DNA of 64,000 nt from JADFNB01 sp036397455 (lineage in GTDB: Bacteria; Gemmatimonadota; Gemmatimonadetes; Gemmatimonadales; GWC2-71-9), in assembly GCA_036397455.1 (NCBI GenBank), contig DASWIX010000079.1:1-64000 (forward strand), in the 5' to 3' direction. A program made the position numbers and the translations under genes. Shown one piece after another: positions 1 to 8,867 of the stretch. Under the pieces are notes generated by a model, which had not been told where the DNA came from, ran no database searches, and saw only the letters and a list, made by a program, of their open reading frames with translations. How positions within the stretch are numbered: position 1 is the first letter of the stretch; each line of letters opens with the position of its first letter.

Positions 1-435
<435 letters not shown>

Positions 436-574
436 AGAATTCAAACAAGCTCGTCTGAACGACTGGTTCTGTCGTCCGAATCACGATTTCAGAAGTTTAC
501 TTCCCTCACGACGACCGTCTGACCGACCGCCGTTCAAACGGGACCGCACTTCTTCCAAAATCCCTCACCGATCG

Positions 575-588
575 ATTGTCAAAGAGCG
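575..588 (-). promoter_or_regulatory. boxA-like antitermination site in the rrn leader
   Basis: On the minus strand this reads CGCTCTTTGACAAT, close to the bacterial rRNA boxA consensus (TGCTCTTTAACAA). It lies between the rrn promoter and the 16S 5' end, where NusB/S10-dependent antitermination signals are known to act. Confidence 0.7.
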
Positions 589-622
589 TTGCCGGACAAA
601 AAAAATTCCCGGCGAGACATGA

Positions 623-651
623 ATTGTAGACGAAGGCTGGAGCGACGTCAA
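623..651 (-). promoter_or_regulatory. rrn operon promoter (sigma-70 type)
   Basis: Minus strand: -35 TTGACG at 651-646, a spacer of exactly 17 nt, and -10 TACAAT at 628-623. Transcription would start near 616, about 180 nt before the mature 16S end, and run through boxA. This near-consensus promoter gives a reference for judging others in the window. Confidence 0.8.
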
Positions 652-737
652 GGGGCTTGAAATGCCTGTCGGGCGGTAAGTTAGCAGCCATGTTCCCGCC
701 CCATCCCGGCCACACCGCCGGCCGTCGGATGCCAGGT

Positions 738-945
738 GGGTGTTGCGAGGCCCGCCAGGACTGTCGCGTATGGTCTGCACGAGGGTGAGCGGGCACACGG
801 GCCGGCGAAGATACGCGGTGATTGCCACGTCGCGGAATCGCTCCGCGACCGCCAAGGGATCGTCGGGGCTCACCAGGACGATCGCAATGGCGCGATCCTG
901 CCGTCGCAGCGCGCGAATGACCTCCGTGGCGGCTGGATCGCCGAG
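738..945 (-). pseudogene. decayed copy of a response-regulator receiver C-terminus
   Basis: The translation from 945 downward (LGDPAATEVIRALRRQDRA, then LVSPDDP and YLRRPV) matches the last ~75 residues of the receiver domain of the PAS protein at 2208-4058 at both protein and DNA level. No start or N-terminal half of the receiver precedes it. Near the end a 1-nt insertion shifts the frame and the position equivalent to the parental TGA reads TGG, so the reading continues into the rrn leader. This is a truncated paralogous remnant, probably from a partial tandem duplication. Confidence 0.75.
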
Positions 946-989
946 CGTGTTCCAGCGCCGCGCCTGGGGGCCGCTCAACGCTGCCACAG

Positions 990-1511
990 CTACAACGGCA
1001 AGAACACGGTCGCTATGGGCCCGACTGTGCCCCCCTGCGTGTCCTGAATAACCCGCAGCCCAACGGAGAGCGGAAGACTCCCGAAGAGGTGCAGGTCGAC
1101 TTCGCCCTGCGCGGCCGGACGCAAGGTGAGAAAGCCGGTCGACTCGTCGCGCGCCGTCAAGCCCATGCCGAGACGAAGGCTGAGCAGTCCAGAAACCCGC
1201 TTCAGACCCTGTCCGAATACCGCGAACAAGGGGCGGAGGCCAGCACCTCCGCCGACGCGCGCCCAAAGAACAGCGCGGATGCCATAGCTCGCAGCCCGGT
1301 CTTTCAGCATGAACACATCAAGTGTTCCAGAGAGCAATAGCTCGCCTTTGGGAACCAGCGTGTCCCACTAGTCCACTGCGACAGCTACTGAGGCTGACGG
1401 CAGCTCCTGCGCATCCGAGGCCGAGGACCCTGCAACGGAGCCGACGATCAGGGCGGCGGCAACCCTGAGGCCGCACGTCGCCCGGCCTCCGGAAGGCGAC
1501 GTACGAATCAC
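990..1511 (-). pseudogene. exported protein gene interrupted by an in-frame amber codon
   Basis: A GTG at 1511 overlaps the stop of the upstream gene (GTGA). The frame first encodes a signal-peptide-like stretch (VAAALIVGSVAGSSASDAQ), then meets TAG at 1370-1368, then continues open for about 125 codons to TAG at 992. The downstream part is rich in alternating hydrophobic residues and ends in VFLPL, resembling an outer-membrane or periplasmic beta protein, but no family is recognised. Without the amber codon it would be a coherent ~173-residue exported protein. A sequencing error, a recent nonsense mutation, or separate translation from TTG at 1337 are all possible. Confidence 0.5.
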
Positions 1512-2224
1512 TCGAGGCACGGCGGTGCCCGTGGATCAGTGACGACGGTACGCGTGTCTACGCCGCCACCGCCACCTGCTTGGCCAACCACAAGTTGAAG
1601 CTGGAAGGCGGGCTCAAGGCTTGTTCCAACGTAGGTGTCTGACCCCTGCAGGATAGGCTCCCCGTTCACAAACCATGTGTACGAGAGTGGTGGCGTCAGG
1701 CCCGCCACCGAGGCGACCCACGTGCATTGCTCGCCTGGCGTGATCTCACCGGGACCGGCGATGTTGACTGCCGGACCGCCTCCGCCTCCGCCTTGCTCAC
1801 ACGGGGACGGAACAGGCGAAACCGTGGTATTCAGGAGGTTGGCTCGGCCCGCGTAGGACCCGTCCTCGTCGCGGATCTCATAGTTCGCGTCCCCATACGA
1901 AGTCTCCAACAGGCACGTTGGGATCAACTCCCCGACGAAGTCGTCGTTGTTGAATCCGTCAAGGAAGGCGAACACTCCGAATCCAGCAACAGGGGCGCCG
2001 ATGGCGATGGAGCCTTTCGTGAGGCCCTCCGCAAACAGCCACACCGCGCCAAGCCCAGCGACAAACACGCCACCCACTATGTGCTCCCAGTTGTCTTCAT
2101 CCGTACGGATCATGCAAAAGTCGAAGTCGTCTTCCCACATCATCAGACCAAACGCCCGATCTCGTGGAACGGCTTCCTCCTGATTCGGGCCGGTTGTTTC
2201 GTCAGGGTCAGTCGGGCGTCGCAA
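1508..2224 (-). CDS. hypothetical membrane protein with Ig/PKD-like C-terminal region
   Basis: Up to 238 residues; not assigned to a family. Residues ~50-95 form two adjacent hydrophobic segments (VGGVFVAGLGAVWLF and AIGAPVAGFGVFAFL). A glycine-rich linker near residue 145 precedes a region with an Ig/PKD-like look (aromatic and Cys positions around CTWVASVAGLTPPLSYTWF), and a second glycine run follows. The start is uncertain: the first usable codon is TTG at 2224, overlapping the end of the PAS gene by 17 nt, and ATG at 2143 is an alternative. The stop overlaps the GTG start of the interrupted gene downstream, suggesting one transcription unit with the PAS protein. Confidence 0.6.
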   Translation of the reverse strand: MRRPTDPDETTGPNQEEAVPRDRAFGLMMWEDDFDFCMIRTDEDNWEHIVGGVFVAGLGAVWLFAEGLTKGSIAIGAPVAGFGVFAFLDGFNNDDFVGELIPTCLLETSYGDANYEIRDEDGSYAGRANLLNTTVSPVPSPCEQGGGGGGPAVNIAGPGEITPGEQCTWVASVAGLTPPLSYTWFVNGEPILQGSDTYVGTSLEPAFQLQLVVGQAGGGGGVDTRTVVTDPRAPPCLE

Positions 2225-4058
2225 GCCCCGCGGCGATGTCGCGCATGGTCTGCAGCAGCGTGAGCGGGTGCACCGGCCGGCGAAGATAGGCGGTCACGCC
2301 CACCTCGCTGAACCGTTCCGCCACGGCGAACGGGTCTTCGGCACTCACCAGCACGATCGCGATGGCACGATCCTGCCGGCGGAGGGCCCGGATCACTTCG
2401 GCCGCCGCCGGATCACCAAGTGACACCTCCACCACGACGCCGGCCAGCTCGGCCTGGTGCGCGTCGAACAATTCGAGCACCCGTGAAGGGGTCTCAGCGC
2501 TCAGCACGCGGAGGCCACCGTGCTCCAAGGCGGCCCGGGCCTCGTCGCGCACGTGTTCCTGATGATCGGCGAACAGCACGGTGTCGCGCGGGCGTGTGCG
2601 CGGCGGCCTGGATGAAGCGATGGCCGGTGCCGCGGGAACCGCGGTGGCGACGGCCGGCCCCGCGCGGACCACCCACTGGTACCCCGACAGCCGCCCGGAG
2701 GCGTCTCGCCGGCAGCGCGCCGACAAGCGCGCGAAGGCGTTGTCGCCATTGCTCGTCCGCATGTGGACGTCCAAGTCGTCCACCTGACCGCCCTCCGCCA
2801 TCTCCCGCTGGAATCGCCGGATGTCATCGGCCTGCGGCATGAGTTCCCGGGCATCCAACCCGACGAACTCCTCCGCGTCATACCCGAACAACGCCAGTGC
2901 CGCCGCGTTCGCCTCGACCACCTTTCCCGCTCGCGTCGTGACGTAAATGGCATCCCACGATTGCTCGACCAGGGCCCGATAGCGCTCTTCGCTCTCACGT
3001 AACGCCTCCTCGGCGCGGCGGCGTCCCTTCACGTCACGTACGACAGCGAGGATCAGCTCGTCCTCGCCAAACCGGTGGTGGGCAACGGCCACCTCGACCG
3101 GAAAGGTGCTGCCGTCACCGCGCCGGTGCACACCGCCGTCCAGAATGAGGGGCCGGCGCGTGTCGCGCGTCTCGGTGAACTGCACGTCGGCGTCGTCATC
3201 CGGCAGCAACAGGAACTCCAGGCCGAGGGCGTGGGCTTCCGCTCCGATCACCTCGTCCCGGTCGCGCCCGATCCACCGCGCCGCGGTTTCGTTCAAGTCA
3301 ACCACCCGCCGCGAGCGCGCGTCGGTGATGAACATCGCTTCGCCCGCCGCATCGATCAGATGGCGAAACCGCCGCAGTGCCGCATACTCGGCATCGGTGG
3401 CCCGTGCCCGATGAGCCAACTCGTCGCTGAGGCGATTGAAGTCGGCGTTGCGCTCATCGAAGAGCTGTCTGATCGTGGCAAACTCGGAACGCAGTGCCGT
3501 TTCCGCCTGCTTGTAACGGGTGACGTCTCGCGCGATGATCGTCGCCGACACCACCGCGGCGTCACGAAAATTGGGTGACACGCGGCATTCGTACCATGCC
3601 TCCGCGTCGTGGTGCTGGAGCCCGTGCAGTTCGTGGCTGTCAGCCGCGCCGTGGGCAAATACCCGAGCCAGCGAATCGCGAACGGTTTGGTGCTGTTCCG
3701 GGAAGACCCACTCGTACAGGTCGGAGCCGATCACTTCGTCCTCGGCGCGCATCCCGAGCGGCCGGTTGACGAACAGCACGGTCCCGTCGGCGCGCACAAT
3801 CAGTACCAGATCCGGCGGAAGTTCGGAGGGTGCCCCGTTTGACGCGCGTGCGCCGGGCGGCTCTTCCATCGGGGGGGACTCCGCCCCCAGCATGCGAGCC
3901 AACGCGGGAATCACGCGCGTGGCGCGGCCCCGCACCGGCTCGTTCCCGTTGTCGGGATCGAGTTCCGAAGCCTGCCGCTGCGCGAAGAGATGACTCGGCG
4001 TCGGTCGGCTCACGCGCGGTCGCCGGGTCTCGCGATCCACTACCGGGTCGTCAGCCAT
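2208..4058 (-). CDS. PAS-PAS-PAS-pseudoreceiver signalling protein
   Basis: 616 residues, probably cytoplasmic. After a polar N-terminus (~1-85) come a PAS domain (~88-185), a helical linker (~185-225), a second PAS (~228-345), a third PAS (~350-465) and a C-terminal receiver-like domain (~490-612). There is no kinase, cyclase or DNA-binding output. The receiver lacks canonical chemistry: the phospho-acceptor position reads Glu (VVVEVSL instead of xLLDxxLP), the conserved Lys is Arg (YLRRP) and the acidic pair is DH. It may be a constitutively 'on' adaptor or a protein-interaction module. A broken copy of its C-terminus lies at 738-945. Confidence 0.85.
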   Translation of the reverse strand: MADDPVVDRETRRPRVSRPTPSHLFAQRQASELDPDNGNEPVRGRATRVIPALARMLGAESPPMEEPPGARASNGAPSELPPDLVLIVRADGTVLFVNRPLGMRAEDEVIGSDLYEWVFPEQHQTVRDSLARVFAHGAADSHELHGLQHHDAEAWYECRVSPNFRDAAVVSATIIARDVTRYKQAETALRSEFATIRQLFDERNADFNRLSDELAHRARATDAEYAALRRFRHLIDAAGEAMFITDARSRRVVDLNETAARWIGRDRDEVIGAEAHALGLEFLLLPDDDADVQFTETRDTRRPLILDGGVHRRGDGSTFPVEVAVAHHRFGEDELILAVVRDVKGRRRAEEALRESEERYRALVEQSWDAIYVTTRAGKVVEANAAALALFGYDAEEFVGLDARELMPQADDIRRFQREMAEGGQVDDLDVHMRTSNGDNAFARLSARCRRDASGRLSGYQWVVRAGPAVATAVPAAPAIASSRPPRTRPRDTVLFADHQEHVRDEARAALEHGGLRVLSAETPSRVLELFDAHQAELAGVVVEVSLGDPAAAEVIRALRRQDRAIAIVLVSAEDPFAVAERFSEVGVTAYLRRPVHPLTLLQTMRDIAAGLATPD

Positions 4059-4325
4059 GCAAAGGGTTCAGGAATTCTGTCCTGTACTTACTGAAGCCGC
4101 CAGCCTGGAAATCCACCGGTACTCGGACAGCAAGACATATGCCCCGCCGGCCAACGCCGCGTAACTACTTGCATCGTAATAGATTGCGGTTGATAGTTGA
4201 GAACATGCCTGAGCGGCAATGTGCCAAGTCTATGCAATTTACGATGATAGGCTGACGCACAACCGCAGCGGCGGTCATGGCCGAGGGCTCTGACCGCCGC
4301 GAATTACCGTCGGAGGATGCCGCGG

Positions 4326-5609
4326 TCAGTTTCCGCGATAGACAATCCGATAAATGCGGCCGCCCTGATCGTCCGATACATAGAGCGAGCCGTCAGGGCC
4401 CTGTGCCAACCCAGCGGGACGATGGTTCCCACCGCCTTCGGCGGTCTCGCTTCTGAACCCGTCGGCAAAGACCTGGTACGCCCCGGCCGGTTCGTTTCCA
4501 CGAAACGGGATGAAGACGACGTTGAATCCACCTTGTGGCAGCGGTGCGCGATTCCACGAGCCATGGAACGCCACGAACGCGCCACCGGCGTACGCACGGG
4601 GAAACTGTGAGCCGGTGTAGAACAGCAGCGCCTCGGGCGCCCAGTGCGCCGGGAGGGCCATCAGCGGCGCCTTCTTGTCCGCACAACGGCCCTGGGCGGA
4701 TCTGTCGCCACCGTATTCCGGCGCCAGGACCTTCCGCTGCAACTCCGGGTCGTAGTAACAGTACGGCCAGCCGAAATCATCGCCCGCAGAGATCTGCACG
4801 AACTCCTCGCCCGGTTTCTCCGCGCTTTGTTCCTCGGTGTACAAGTCGGGCCACAGTTGGGCCAACTGGTCCCGGCCGTGTTGCACGCCGTATAGCAGTC
4901 CGCTTTGCGGATGCACCGCCAGCGCGAAGGTGTTGCGCAACCCCGTCGCAAAGTGGATCCCATCCGCCTGCGACTGGTGCAGCCGATCGCCGGCAAACCG
5001 CCAGGTGCCCGCGCGGGTTTCGAGCTGGGGACATGGGTCCTGCCCCATCACGCCCTGCTGCCGTCCGCGGCCTTGCTGACAGGCATTGGACGGCGACCCC
5101 ACGTTCACGTACAGGTCTCCATCGAGCCCAACGGCGAATCCTTTGGCCGCGTGCCCGCAACAATCGGGCAGCCCCTGAACCAGCGTGTCCGGGGGGCCGG
5201 ACGGTTCTAGCGCCCCGGCGCGCCAGGGATAGCGCAAGATGGCGGCATCGGTTCCGAATAACACGTACCCGTCCACGAGACGTATGCCCGTGCCGGTGGA
5301 TGACCCCACGCGGCGCTCCACGTCGGCGACACCGTCGCCATCGCTGTCGCGCAGCACGACGAAGTCGGTCGGTGGCGCACTGCTGCCGCGACTCTGGCGC
5401 ACAGCGGCGAACACGTCGCCGTTTGGAGCCACCGCCAGGTGCCGGGCTGCGCCGATGTTGTCGGCGAACACCAAGGCACAGAAGCCGGCTGGGAGGGTCA
5501 GGCCCGCATTGTCCTGGGCGCAGGCGGGTCGGTCGGACTGCGCCACGAGCGGCGACAGACCGCCGGCACAGCAGATCGCGAAGGCGAGGGGCAGGAGACG
5601 TATGCGCAT
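4326..5609 (-). CDS. exported PQQ-type sugar/sorbosone dehydrogenase-like protein
   Basis: 427 residues with a cleavable signal peptide (~1-24, ending LVAQS). The body is a six-bladed quinoprotein propeller of the glucose/sorbosone dehydrogenase family: LPAGFCALVFADN near the N-terminus, CCGHAAKGFAVGLDGDLYV in the middle, and GSWNR, RPAGLAQGPDGSLYV and GRIYRIVY at the C-terminus. Family members oxidise aldoses or related sugars in the periplasm with PQQ; the substrate here is unknown and no PQQ synthesis genes are nearby. Six or more Cys residues suggest disulfides. The gene stands alone, with 266 nt before the next start on the same strand. Confidence 0.85.
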   Translation of the reverse strand: MRIRLLPLAFAICCAGGLSPLVAQSDRPACAQDNAGLTLPAGFCALVFADNIGAARHLAVAPNGDVFAAVRQSRGSSAPPTDFVVLRDSDGDGVADVERRVGSSTGTGIRLVDGYVLFGTDAAILRYPWRAGALEPSGPPDTLVQGLPDCCGHAAKGFAVGLDGDLYVNVGSPSNACQQGRGRQQGVMGQDPCPQLETRAGTWRFAGDRLHQSQADGIHFATGLRNTFALAVHPQSGLLYGVQHGRDQLAQLWPDLYTEEQSAEKPGEEFVQISAGDDFGWPYCYYDPELQRKVLAPEYGGDRSAQGRCADKKAPLMALPAHWAPEALLFYTGSQFPRAYAGGAFVAFHGSWNRAPLPQGGFNVVFIPFRGNEPAGAYQVFADGFRSETAEGGGNHRPAGLAQGPDGSLYVSDDQGGRIYRIVYRGN

Positions 5610-5680
5610 CGTTGCTCCGGGTCGGAATGAATCGATCCCGCCGGCCCGTCAGCGGGTCGGCGGAGAACCATAGAGGATAC

Positions 5681-6505
5681 TCATTGTTCGTCGGGCATGA
5701 TTGCCCGCACGGTATCAAACTGAATCTGGCGAACCGGAATCGTCACCCCCCTGCCGGCGAGCAAGATGTCGAGGTACACCGTATCGGTCGAAACCGCGCC
5801 GAGAAACCGCCCATCGGCGCCCAGGTACGACGTCCCGCGATTGACACCGATTCCCGTAATCTCGAACCGCTGTCCGGCCTGCTCACCCGCCCCGATCACA
5901 TCGTACGTTCCGGTCCCGACGACGGCGATGGCCGCCCGGCCCGCGAACTCGGTCCACGCGCCGCCACGGTACTGTGTGATCGTCGTCACGTCGAGGTCGG
6001 CCGGCCCGGACACGGTGGCACTGCTCGTATCCACCCATTCGCCACCGGGGATCAGCCCACCGGCCGGTAGCCGCGGATAGATGAATCGCAGTCCGTTGAC
6101 GATTTGACCGAGGACGCCGGTCGCATCGGCCCCGGATAGATCGGCCACGCTCCCGTCGGCCGACACCACGGCGGTGAGCGCGGCGCGACCCGCCGCTTCC
6201 GGGTCGGTCAGGCTTTGACCCTGCGCCTGCAACACCGTATCGACCACCACGCGCGCCGCGAACCCGAGCCCGGCCGGTTCGAGAACGATGGTGAGCTGAT
6301 ATCGCAGGACCGACCCCACCTGTTGCGACTGTCCGCCGACTTCTTGCTCGTACCGCCCGTGCACCGCGACGTAGTAGGTCACCCGGCCCGCGGTGTACGA
6401 GACCGGCGCCGACGGCGACAGTGCTGCCCGGCCCGGTGCCGCACCGGCTCCGCCCGCGCACGCAACGCTTGCGCCTACCAGCATCAACAGTCCCGCTCGT
6501 GACAT
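5681..6505 (-). CDS. exported lipoprotein-like hypothetical protein
   Basis: 274 residues from ATG 6505, chosen because it begins an N-terminal signal (MSRAGLLMLVGASVAC) ending in a plausible though weak lipobox Cys. The mature part is beta-rich (YTAGRVTYYVAVHGRYEQE, IVLEPAGLGFAARVVVDT) and resembles periplasmic proteins in which sugar-like beta sheets alternate, but no family is named. A TATACT hexamer at 6553-6548 may be its -10 box. Function unknown. Confidence 0.65.
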   Translation of the reverse strand: MSRAGLLMLVGASVACAGGAGAAPGRAALSPSAPVSYTAGRVTYYVAVHGRYEQEVGGQSQQVGSVLRYQLTIVLEPAGLGFAARVVVDTVLQAQGQSLTDPEAAGRAALTAVVSADGSVADLSGADATGVLGQIVNGLRFIYPRLPAGGLIPGGEWVDTSSATVSGPADLDVTTITQYRGGAWTEFAGRAAIAVVGTGTYDVIGAGEQAGQRFEITGIGVNRGTSYLGADGRFLGAVSTDTVYLDILLAGRGVTIPVRQIQFDTVRAIMPDEQ

Positions 6506-6663
6506 TCGTGCTCCCAGGGCCTGAACCGCAGCATCGTGGCGACACACAGTATACTCGCCGGGTCTCCCCGGCACGAGCCGGCGCGATTAGGTTCCGAACG
6601 CGGAAGAACGATCTCCGCCGGGTGTACCCGGTCCTTGCCCCATCTTGTCGAGGTGTGATCCCG

Positions 6664-7149
6664 ATGCGACTCCTGACTCTCGCCGCGACCTGCGCGGCGC
6701 TCGTCGGCCCGACCGCCAACGCCGAGGCACAGACGGATCGAGATGCGGTCCTGCGCGTGGTCGTCGATCTGTTCACTGCGATGCACGAGGGGGACACGAC
6801 GCTGCTTCGATCCGTGTTCGCGCCGACGGCGACGCTGGTCACGACGGACACGCGTGACGGCGTGCCAGTCATCGTGCCGGGGTCAATCGAAGGGTTCATC
6901 GGTGCGGTCGGTCGGCCCCGTGAGCAATCATGGGAGGAGCGCATCTACGCGCCCGAAGTGCAGATCAGCGACGGGTTGGCCAGCATCTGGACGTGGTACA
7001 CCTTTCATCTCGGGGATCGCCTGAGTCATTGCGGTATCGACGCGTTCCAACTGGCGCGCGGGCCTGACGGCTGGAAGATCATCGCGCTGGCGGATACGAG
7101 GCGGCGCGACGGTTGCGACGAGGTCGCCGCGCGCCAGCCGTTCAACTGA
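6664..7149 (+). CDS. exported SnoaL/NTF2-like protein
   Basis: 161 residues. The start at ATG 6664 gives a signal peptide (MRLLTLAATCAALVGPTANAEA). The mature part has the NTF2-like alpha+beta pattern: a helix with DLFTAMHEGDTTLLRSVFAPTATL, then strands around SDGLASIWTWYTFHL and the closing DGWKIIALADTRR. Such domains bind small ligands or act as isomerase/hydrolase folds; the role here is unknown. It is followed at 15 nt by the MOSC gene on the same strand. Confidence 0.7.
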   Translation: MRLLTLAATCAALVGPTANAEAQTDRDAVLRVVVDLFTAMHEGDTTLLRSVFAPTATLVTTDTRDGVPVIVPGSIEGFIGAVGRPREQSWEERIYAPEVQISDGLASIWTWYTFHLGDRLSHCGIDAFQLARGPDGWKIIALADTRRRDGCDEVAARQPFN

Positions 7150-7164
7150 GCGCGGAAGCCCCCC

Positions 7165-7608
7165 ATGAGGGAACCGGGCCGGTTGGAGGCCATCTGGATC
7201 AAGCGAGCGAAACGGGGGCAAATGGATCCCGTCAACCACGCGACGCTCGTCGGTGATCGCGGCCTGGTCGGCAACGCCGACCAGGGCGGGCGGCGGCAGG
7301 TCACGCTCATCGAGCGTGAAGTATTCGACGCGCTCCGGGTGTCGCTATCCCCAACACTCGACCCCTCCGCACGGCGTGCCAACTTGATGCTAAGCGGGAT
7401 CCGTCTCAAGGACACGCGCGATCGCACGCTCCGGATCGGTGCGACGCGCGTTCGCATCCATGGCGAAACGCGACCGTGTCACATCATGGACGAAGCGTGT
7501 CCCGGTCTGCGCGATGCGCTCGGCCCCGATTGGAGGGGCGGCGCTTTCGGCGTGATTCTCGATGATGGCGACATCGCCGTCGGTGACGTGGTCCGCTGGG
7601 TGGAATAA
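7165..7608 (+). CDS. MOSC domain protein
   Basis: 147 residues, nearly all one MOSC domain: RRQVTLIE near residue 48, SARRANLMLSGI ~72, RIHGETRPCHIMDE with the conserved Cys ~105, and GAFGVILDDGDIAVGDVV at the end. MOSC domains carry molybdenum-cofactor-type sulfur chemistry (YiiM/YuaD group or the C-terminus of Moco sulfurases). As a stand-alone short protein it fits the YiiM-like group. No partner enzyme is adjacent. Confidence 0.8.
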   Translation: MREPGRLEAIWIKRAKRGQMDPVNHATLVGDRGLVGNADQGGRRQVTLIEREVFDALRVSLSPTLDPSARRANLMLSGIRLKDTRDRTLRIGATRVRIHGETRPCHIMDEACPGLRDALGPDWRGGAFGVILDDGDIAVGDVVRWVE

Positions 7609-7665
7609 GCCGATCGAGCGATACCCGTTTGGAAACTGGCGGGCGTTCAACGCCGTAGTGACGGT

Positions 7666-8040
7666 ATGGCAACGACCAAGCGGACGCGGAACCCACGGTA
7701 CACCCAGACCATTGGAGCGCCACCGTACGTGGGTCGCCGATTCGTGCTGGGCAACAAAGTGCGGATCGAGTGGCGGGTGGACGGCAAGAAACGCACGCGC
7801 ACGATCGGGGTGAATTCGCCCGACAGCCGCCGCGAGGCCGATGAGACCCTGCGGCAGATTCTCGATGATCTCCGGCCCGCACCGGATCTGAAGGTCAACT
7901 CGTCGAGGCCGGCGGACGATTCGGTTGTGGACGCCGTGCGGGACGTTGGCGGCGCCCTGCTCGACCTGGCCGACCTCGTGGCCGGCCGCATCGAGCGGAC
8001 GGTGGCGCGCATCCTGGCCGAGGCGCCCGAGGACAACTAG
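7666..8040 (+). CDS. small hypothetical protein
   Basis: 124 residues, very basic N-terminal half (MATTKRTRNPRYTQ, WRVDGKKRTRTIGV) and an acidic helical tail. The N-terminal strand pattern with VGRRF and WRVDGKKRT is slightly like the arm-binding domains of tyrosine recombinases, but there is no catalytic domain. No family recognised. Confidence 0.5.
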   Translation: MATTKRTRNPRYTQTIGAPPYVGRRFVLGNKVRIEWRVDGKKRTRTIGVNSPDSRREADETLRQILDDLRPAPDLKVNSSRPADDSVVDAVRDVGGALLDLADLVAGRIERTVARILAEAPEDN

Positions 8041-8067
8041 CCTCGGACGCTGCCAGCGCCCTGGGCG

Positions 8068-8337
8068 TCATTTTGGCGTCCGAACGCCCCTGCGGGGTGG
8101 GTTCCGCCGCGCGAGGGGCCCACCCCGCGCCGTCCGCACGATCAGGTACCCCGGATCACAGCCAAGCGCTCGTCCCAACCGTTCCAGGTTGGGGAAGCTC
8201 ACCGACAGCGTATCCCCGCTCTCGAGGCGGGAGATGATCGACTGGTGCACGCCCGAGCGGCGGGCCAGTTCCGACTGCGACCAGCCCCGCACCTCCCGCA
8301 ACTCCTTGAGCCGCAACACGATGGGCGTCATGGGCAT
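8068..8337 (-). CDS. XRE-family helix-turn-helix regulator
   Basis: 89 residues. Residues ~5-62 are a Cro/CI-type HTH: LKELREVRGWSQSELARRSG (helices 1-2), VHQSIISRLESGD (recognition helix) and LERLGRALGCDPGYL. The basic tail is short, with no toxin or metallopeptidase domain. It is divergent from the gene at 8462. A nearly perfect 13-bp inverted repeat lies between the two starts, the likely binding site for self- and neighbour control. Confidence 0.85.
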   Translation of the reverse strand: MPMTPIVLRLKELREVRGWSQSELARRSGVHQSIISRLESGDTLSVSFPNLERLGRALGCDPGYLIVRTARGGPLARRNPPRRGVRTPK

Positions 8338-8340
8338 CCT

Positions 8341-8409
8341 ATGTAATCTTGCAACGGACGATAGGGGGTCTCATTGTAATTCGATCTTGACAGCTATGCA
8401 AGATCACAT
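8341..8409. promoter_or_regulatory. inverted-repeat operator between the XRE gene and its divergent neighbour
   Basis: ATGTAATCTTGCA at 8341-8353 and TGCAAGATCACAT at 8397-8409 are inverted copies matching at 12 of 13 positions. The left arm sits 4 nt from the XRE start and the right arm lies inside the -35/-10 spacer of the plus-strand promoter. A regulator bound to both arms could loop the 43-nt interval and shut off both genes. Confidence 0.65.
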
Positions 8410-8414
8410 AGATT
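8387..8414 (+). promoter_or_regulatory. promoter of the gene at 8462
   Basis: -35 TTGACA at 8387-8392, a 16-nt spacer, and -10 TAGATT at 8409-8414. The spacer is largely the right operator arm, so repressor binding would block polymerase. Confidence 0.6.
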
Positions 8415-8461
8415 GGTGGCCCCTCACCCAAACGACGCGTCATCGACCGCGGAGGTGGTTC

Positions 8462-8851
8462 ATGGGCTCGCCCGCAGCGTTTGCCGACCTCGTCTATCTG
8501 GAACTACGCGACCGGTATGAGCGTCTGTGCCGTCGCTCGGGCGCGGTGGGAACCGAGCCGCCCGACCCCGCCCTCGCCCGGGCGGTCGCTGATGCAACCG
8601 CGCAGGCGACACGCCGGGATACCGTGCGGGAGCGCGTGCATTATGCCGGCGAGACCTATGAGTACCTGCTCAGACGGTGGCAGGACCCGCGCTGGCGGGC
8701 GTTGGTGGCGGTGGCACGGGAGATGGAGGCGCGCGGGGCCACATCGAGCATCGGCGGCCCGCTCGTGGGGGCCTCGTGGCGACGTCGTTCGGCGGGCAGC
8801 TACACGCGGGACGGCGCGCTCGCCGGACTGAGTGATTTCGCGACGTTGTAG
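8462..8851 (+). CDS. hypothetical protein controlled by the XRE operator
   Basis: 129 residues from ATG 8462, preceded by a good ribosome site (GGAGGTGG ending 3 nt before). An earlier in-frame ATG at 8395 lies inside the operator and before the -10, so it is unlikely. The protein is Arg-rich and mostly helical, with Tyr/Arg repeats (ELRDRYERLCRR, YEYLLRRWQDPRWRALV). No family recognised. With the XRE gene it forms a two-gene divergent unit of the type seen in toxin-antitoxin or prophage-like switches, which is only a suggestion. Confidence 0.6.
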   Translation: MGSPAAFADLVYLELRDRYERLCRRSGAVGTEPPDPALARAVADATAQATRRDTVRERVHYAGETYEYLLRRWQDPRWRALVAVAREMEARGATSSIGGPLVGASWRRRSAGSYTRDGALAGLSDFATL

Positions 8852-8867
8852 ATCCACGTCTTCGGGA

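Noticed and set aside
1368..1370. pyrrolysine or selenocysteine at the TAG
   Set aside because: The codon is TAG, not TGA, no pyl genes are seen, and no conserved catalytic site lies at this position.
4535..6070. a 511-codon plus-strand open frame
   Set aside because: It runs opposite the quinoprotein dehydrogenase and lipoprotein genes and is Arg/Pro/Ser-rich, a high-GC shadow.
7666..8040. integrase N-terminal arm-binding fragment
   Set aside because: Only a vague strand pattern; no catalytic recombinase residues or att site nearby.
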